From Hygrophila difformis (Eukaryota > Streptophyta > Magnoliopsida > Lamiales > Acanthaceae): a DNA stretch of 64,000 nt. Below are positions 58,702 to 64,000 of the stretch, piece by piece. The stretch is taken from the NCBI GenBank assembly GCA_030278955.1, contig JAOANR010000012.1, positions 22,871,977 through 22,935,976 on the forward strand. Reading direction: 5' to 3'. Below the pieces are notes generated by a model. The model was not told the DNA's origin and did not search any database. It worked only from the letters and a program-made list of their open reading frames with translations. Position 1 is the first letter of the stretch. Each line of letters starts with the position of its first letter. A program made the translations under genes and the position numbers.

Positions 58702-59680
58702 CCAGGAAGGAGTTGAAATTTTGTTATGGAGAAGACCTTAGTGAGGGGGTGAGTAGGAGGAGAAATTTGCCCGTAACCCTTTACCTCTAGGTATTCCGAA
58801 AGACAAAATTTCGAGATTTTTAAGATTTCAACCGAAATTTAAAACGCTGACTAACACTACTTAATTTTCACACAGCAACTACCAACAGCAGTTGGCTTGA
58901 GTGGATGGGGGCTCTAGTTGCTTAAACAATGTCTCGGGTTCGGGACTTGTGTATGCAAAAAACTGCTGTGGGAGAGGCGCCATAATTGCCTTTGCAGATC
59001 CTCGAGGGATTAATCTTGGGTCCAATGTGACATGGGAATACCCAGCCCAAAAAAACTTCACACAACAACTAGTCATTATTAACACAGCAAGGAGTCAAGA
59101 ACATCATACTATCACATTACTCATATTTTCACAAATTTACACATGATATACGACTAGCTACAGACTACTACTCTTCCAAAGACTGAAATGAAACATACAA
59201 CAATTAGGAATTAGTAACATTATGGTTATGTATACCAAACAACATTTAGGTTGGGTCCGCAACTAGACTCAAGACCTAACCCACCTCGAGAAAAACTTAA
59301 TATAGACCCGACCCAGAACTGACACAAGCCCGAAAATGGATAACCGAATCAAGTTAAACGGGTCGGTTCTGGGGTATAGCAGGTTGAATTGCCATCCTAA
59401 AACACATTGGCGATATATATACAAATTCAAATATTTCGAAACACGGATACGAGACGGATAGATGATAGATTTAGATTTAACATATAAACTAGTCTGATAA
59501 TATATTTAATACAAAAATTATCCGAATTAACCCATACAAAACTGACCTAGATAAAATTATTAACGTTTCAAGATATCATAAAAATAATACTCGTATATAA
59601 AATTTAAAATCATAAAAAGCAAATAAATAATATAAAATAATACAAATAAAAAAATTACTTAACTAAGACATAGGTACTTA
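58702..59680. other. Spacer with a SINE, no gene seen
   Basis: Immediately right of the Val/Glu/Gly-rich frame. A SINE lies at 58882-59056. The remainder is AT-rich. Confidence 0.5.
58882..59056 (+). mobile_element. tRNA-derived SINE, full-length
   Basis: Plus-strand head GCAGTTGGCTTGAGTGG, B-box region TCTCGGGTTCGGGACT, and body GATCCTCGAGGGATTAATCT, ending in an A-rich tail. A 15-base target duplication with one mismatch (TTCACACAGCAACTA, 58867-58881; TTCACACAACAACTA, 59057-59071) flanks it. Same family as 26185. Confidence 0.9.
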
Positions 59681-60229
59681 TAGGGTTGGTTTGGTACGGT
59701 ATACCGAAAAATTTTCGCCATACCGTATACCGTACCGAAATTTATAGTATGAAAATTTTCATACCAATGCCGTACCGAAATATTCGGTATGCAGAAAATT
59801 TCGGTACGAAATATTCCCTTACCGTTACCGTACCGACGTTTCGGTAAGTTCGGTATATACCGATATATCGATGACATACCGATATATGGGGTTAAATATG
59901 TAAGCTTATATAAATCATGTATATTTTTATGTAAGTTCGATATATACCGGTATACCGAACATTCGGTACCTACTGACATAACGGTATAACAGTATATACG
60001 GACATACCGCACCCTCGGTACATACCGACGTACCGATACCGCGGTATATACCGAAGTACGGTTGTATACCGCGGTATCAAAAAATCTATACCATTACCAT
60101 ATAAAATCTTACGGTATGGTATCATACCGTACCGAAAATTACGGTATATTGGAAATTTCAGCATTCTTTGTATTCTTTCGTTACAATCTGTGCGGTATGC
60201 GATATATTCGGTATTTTTCCGCAGCCCTA
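59681..60229. mobile_element. hAT-type element built of ATACCG/CGGTAT words
   Basis: Ends TAGGGTTGG and, reversed, TAGGGCTGC; GGTACTTA is duplicated at 59673-59680 and 60230-60237. Dozens of CGGTAT, ATACCG, GTACCG and ACCGAA words fill both halves around an AT-rich centre, so the whole 549 bases can fold in many ways. No protein is encoded. Confidence 0.85.
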
Positions 60230-60449
60230 GGTACTTATGTCAGCACACAAAGATATTTATGGAAATGCATAGTGGGATGGTTGTTGGGGATATGCCACTG
60301 CCAAGAATCAAATGAATGAGGTAGCAATGAGGATCAAATTGACAAGGACGAGATTAGCGATGGAATTAGCAGAATGAAAATTACAGCTTTTTCGTATCTT
60401 TTATTAGTTATTTTAGTTATTTATTAATACTAATTTAATAATAATAATA

Positions 60450-60450
<1 letters not shown>

Positions 60451-60490
<40 letters not shown>
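60451..60490. repeat. ATT microsatellite
   Basis: About 13 tandem TTA units. Confidence 0.9.
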
Positions 60491-60491
<1 letters not shown>

Positions 60492-60515
60492 AAATCGGAA
60501 TATCTAAATTTGTAA

Positions 60516-60600
60516 CCAAATGCAGTTGACCTAAGTGGTATAGGGCTCTAGCAACTTAATCAAAGGCATCGGATTCGAGCCTTTGTGTCTGTTCTCTTGA
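60516..60600 (+). mobile_element. SINE head joined to an unrelated tail
   Basis: ACCAAATGCAGTTGACCTAA and the B-box region CGGATTCGAGCC match the SINE family head. After about 60595 the sequence departs from the family body and runs to TTCTCCTAAAAAAAAA near 60835. It may be a subfamily with a different 3' body. Confidence 0.55.
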
Positions 60601-61206
60601 TGCAGATCGTGCGGTGCTCCCATTTTTTGGGCGGGACACATTCTAGTGGGAAGGATTGAGTGAGTGGTGATTTTTGTTTTGTCATTTGTATGGTAAATGT
60701 TTTCGTTGCCCCGTGTCAGATGTTTTGAAGTGGTGTGAGTACTCCCCTTCAGATTGGGGTAATTGAGTCCAAATGTACTGTGAGTTGAAGGATATTGTTA
60801 TGGGAATAGAAGCATATTTCTCCTAAAAAAAAATCAAATACTACTAGATTTTTTTCGCCTGCTGCGCATGGGTGTTGAACTTATATGAGTTTATAAAATG
60901 AGAATATAATTTTTTTGGGATTACATAAGCTTAACAAGGAACATCACCAAAAATGATTCTTCAACAATCTGTTGTAACAGACTTTGCTACATCAGCATCA
61001 TTTTTGTTCTTCAGCTCCCGGCAGTCGGTTGTTTTTCAGCCATGTTGACAACAAAATCACAAGCTCGATTATCTTCACAATTCTAACCAAACTTGGACCT
61101 AACAAAATGTTTGCATTATTAAGGTTCTAAAAAATATCAATTTACTACCTAATATGTTGTCTATTTTGACTATTATCCCTAAAATTTTTAAAGAATATTA
61201 TTTATA

Positions 61207-61330
61207 TATTTTTTGGGCATATATCGGGTATCTCCGTACTACATTGGACATAATACTAATCCATTGAGGATCTGGTGGATATTTAAGTATTGCATCTCCC
61301 AAAGCATAATTCTGCATACACAAAGCAGAC
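61207..61330 (-). mobile_element. SINE 3' fragment
   Basis: Minus-strand match to the SINE body and tail (GGGTATCTCC, AATCCATTGAGGATCTGGTG, GCATCTCCCAAAGCATAATT on the plus strand). The tRNA-like head is missing. Confidence 0.6.
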
Positions 61331-62215
61331 TAATTCTAAGACTGTTTAGGGGATTCAGAGGATGGGGCCCCCTATCCGGCTGTCCCACCTTTTCACATTT
61401 GTGCAATGTGCTAATACCATTTATTTCATATCCTGTATAAGCTGTTAAGCAAAATAAAATTTAATAATTTATCGCACATTATTTAAACTTTTTTTTCATC
61501 TTTTCATTCATTAAATCTTATAAATGGGTTTTACATTTTGTTTGATTAGTTTCTATGGACTAAACTTTAATTTTATAATTAGTAAAAATTTTAATTATAA
61601 TTATTTTTTATTATATGTTAAGTTTAAAAATATTACGGAGATTATGAAAATTTTTTTTATAGTGATTATAGAAATTAGTGTTTACTATAATATTTTAAAT
61701 TATTATTAGTATGTGTTTTAAAATTTAATGCTAAATAGCAATATAAATCTCATAACTTTAAAAGTTTTGGTTCATATACCAATCAGGCAATCAGATGGTC
61801 GTCGTCGGGCTGCAATGAGTTCTTGGATATAACGTAGGTCATCAAATTGGATTCGGTCTTGCATATTTATGTTTACCATAGTTCGGTCATCTCAATTGGC
61901 GCTACTTTCGTATAATTTGTCATCAATATTTTTAGTTGTCAAACTTTGTGCACTTCAGAAATTTCTTGACGTATGATTTGATAGGGAAATTTTTGATAGA
62001 GTAAATTTTTCATTCTTTAAAAGAATTCACAAAGGCGTGCATATGATTTTGTCATATAAAGAGATACATCTTCGGCAAACTGCCCGAAGCCTATGCTTTT
62101 TTGAATCCAATCATAGATTTTATGCCAATCATACCTCTGCCTTTTTTTTCTTTTTTCTCTTAGCTTTTGTTTGGCAAGCTGCTGTAAGCTTTCGATAAGA
62201 TCCTTAATATAATTA

Positions 62216-64000
62216 TGTAATACCCGGGATTTTTATCGGTGTCCAAAGGAATAAAATTCATTTCTTAATCCGATCAAGGCCGAAATATTTCCGAGAAGAA
62301 GAAAATAATTCATTATTGCTCGGAAATGAATTACCGATAAATTCAAAATGGAATAAAAGAGGGAAAGGAAACCCGAAGATATTCCATGGATTAATCCCAA
62401 AAGAATTGGAATTAAATTCAAGAAGGAAAAGAATTTTAATTCCAAGAACCCGTGAAGTCGGAAATAATTTAATTAGATAAATTATTGCACGGGAGCCAAA
62501 AGACGACGAATTAGAAGCCGACAAATCCGAAACCGACGGACTTAAGATTTCAAACACGAAATAAATTTCAAGTCAAAATAGATTTAAGATAAGAATCGTG
62601 ATCCGAGAATGACCCAGAAAAATCGAGCCCGAAAATGTAGGAGGATAGAAACCCGAAAGAGAGGAGAAAAGGCCCGACGGGATCGCACGGCCCAGTCCGG
62701 ACGCACGGCCCAGACCAGGCCGCGCGCCCTCCGCGCGGTGTTGGGCCAAACCCCGCGCCAACCCCGCGCCAAGCAGCAGACAACTGCCAACTTGCGCGAT
62801 TTCGGCGATTTCTTGCCAAAATTTGCGACCCCGACTATGGAAACCCGATTTCAGTCGATGGAAAGGCTTTAGGGTCGAGATTGGATGATCCCCAACCCCA
62901 TTCATCAGTCTTCAAACCCTTTTCTTCATCCAAAACTCTCCCTAAACCAAAAACACAAGCTCTTGACTTTCCGACGAGATTCCGGCAACCAAAACCGACC
63001 GTGGAAGCGTGAAGATCAAAAGATACAGACTTTGGATTGTTGGTAAGGGCTAGATTAGGTTCCTTTATCGTTTATAATCACAATCATCATTCTAATTTAC
63101 AGATTTTTGACTTACAAACACAAATCGGAGCCAAAGGAAGAGGAAATCGGGTTGAGGAGATCCGTTCGTAGCCATCCGTCGATTCCGAACGACCCGGAGA
63201 CATCCTTTATCACACCCACTGTAATTTGATACCTTTCATATCAATACGAGTGGTCTAGGGGCGTCCGAATTAATGGTTCTGAGACGAAACGTAAAAATCG
63301 AACCCTAAAACCCCAACTCGCACGTTTTCTGAAATCCGTTTAAAACCCATATTTCAAGAGTTGAAACCGAAAAACTCAAAACTAGAATTTTGATCCTAAC
63401 ACCTTAAGCTATGTTGTGTAAAAATTTCAGAGATTTTCATCAATGTTTACTACCTCAAATTACTTCGAACATAAACTGTATTTTCAAACGTTTTCAAAAA
63501 GCTGACAGCATATGTGTCCGAACTTGATGAGCATGTTTCTATGATTTCTAGTCCGAATAAATCTTTGCAATGTAACAGAAGTTGTAGATAATCATGTCTA
63601 GTATATGTCCACCAAATTTCAGAATTTTTGGAGTCCATTTAATATGTCAAAAAGTCGAATCTTTGAACTGTGTCAAAACTGAATCCGGACAGCACACTGT
63701 TTGTGTAGTAAACTCGATTTTTGACATGTTTCCTCACCTTATTTCGAAATCGTTAAAACACAAAAGTTGTTCGTTAGGGTGTTTTTGATATACTGTAAAA
63801 ATTTCAGAAAAATCGGCCTTGAAATGAGTTTTTAAATTAAAAAGGCGTAAACTGTGACAACGAACGACTTTTAATTTGCGAGATTTTGAAATTCCGAAAC
63901 AAACGGTCGAAACCTTGAAATACGATAAATCTATACTTTTTGAAAAATCCCGTTACACTAAATCAAAATGATATTGGATACTTAGGTAGAGGGTGAGTGC
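62216..64000 (+). mobile_element. LTR of the 53-56 kb chromovirus family, left part
   Basis: It begins TGTAATACCCGGG and matches the reverse complement of 56186 downward at high identity over the first ~550 bases, then more loosely. It has a donor-like GTTG|GTAAGG at 63043 and AAGTTGT motifs at 63579 and 63764. No polypurine tract precedes it, so it is a 5' LTR or a solo LTR. It runs off the window before the expected hairpin array. Confidence 0.88.

Larger units (their letters stand above)
60230..62215. other. Intergenic DNA, no gene seen
   Basis: Contains an ATT microsatellite, a SINE head, a SINE tail fragment and AT-rich spacer. The part at 61780-62170 has higher complexity and may be an old transposon piece, but I recognise no domain. 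Confidence 0.45.

Noticed and set aside
59659..60164. Tyr/Arg/Ile-rich frames near 60 kb
   Set aside because: They are translations of CGGTAT/ATACCG repeats within a hAT element, not a protein family.

Overview
The window is nuclear DNA of a flowering plant, most likely a eudicot. It is AT-rich, its genes have GT-AG introns, and most of its length is nested retrotransposons and cut-and-paste DNA elements with plant-type termini (Ty3 chromovirus, Ty1/copia, hAT, Mutator-like, CACTA, tRNA-derived SINEs). I see nothing that fixes the species. Two host genes look intact: a five-exon class 3 lipase of the diacylglycerol-lipase-like type (26990-29570, +) and a single-exon GeBP/STOREKEEPER-like DNA-binding protein (32783-33928, -).

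Layout. 1-364 is the end of a CACTA transposon. 1930-2285 and 2708-3881 are Mutator-like inverted-repeat elements with 9-base target duplications. 4217-14157 is a large non-coding LTR element (LARD-like, minus strand) with 3.7 kb LTRs and the target duplication CTAAC. 16551-22430 holds broken copia RT and RNase H, a hAT element, a truncated SIRE-like copia, and a second copy of part of the same mosaic. 22501-25605 is another decayed copia. 26-34 kb is the gene-bearing island, with SINEs and a hAT MITE.

34746-50666 is a solo LTR (target duplication GTTGG) split by a young Ty3 chromovirus of the Tekay/Del type (35948-47373; target duplication GGATA; two 2756-base LTRs in which I see a single difference). 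On its right is an unusual Val/Glu/Gly-rich open frame with 252-base tandem repeats. That frame is cut by a gag-only LTR element (50969-58097; target duplication AAAGG), which itself carries a solo chromovirus LTR (53342-56186; TGCAT) and a hAT element (56229-56926; TCGGTGCC). From 58.7 kb on there are SINEs, another hAT element (59681-60229), and the start of a plus-strand LTR (62216 to the window end) of the same family as the 53-56 kb solo LTR.

The most unusual signal lies inside the LTRs. Three LTR families carry arrays of short or nested hairpins whose loops are conserved while the stem bases change in matched pairs. In two chromovirus families the array sits at the same place, within a putative leader intron upstream of an identical acceptor-like site. 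The same two families also carry a degenerate motif repeated every ~185-194 bases. These patterns suggest selection, or structure-templated copying, on RNA or DNA folds in LTRs.
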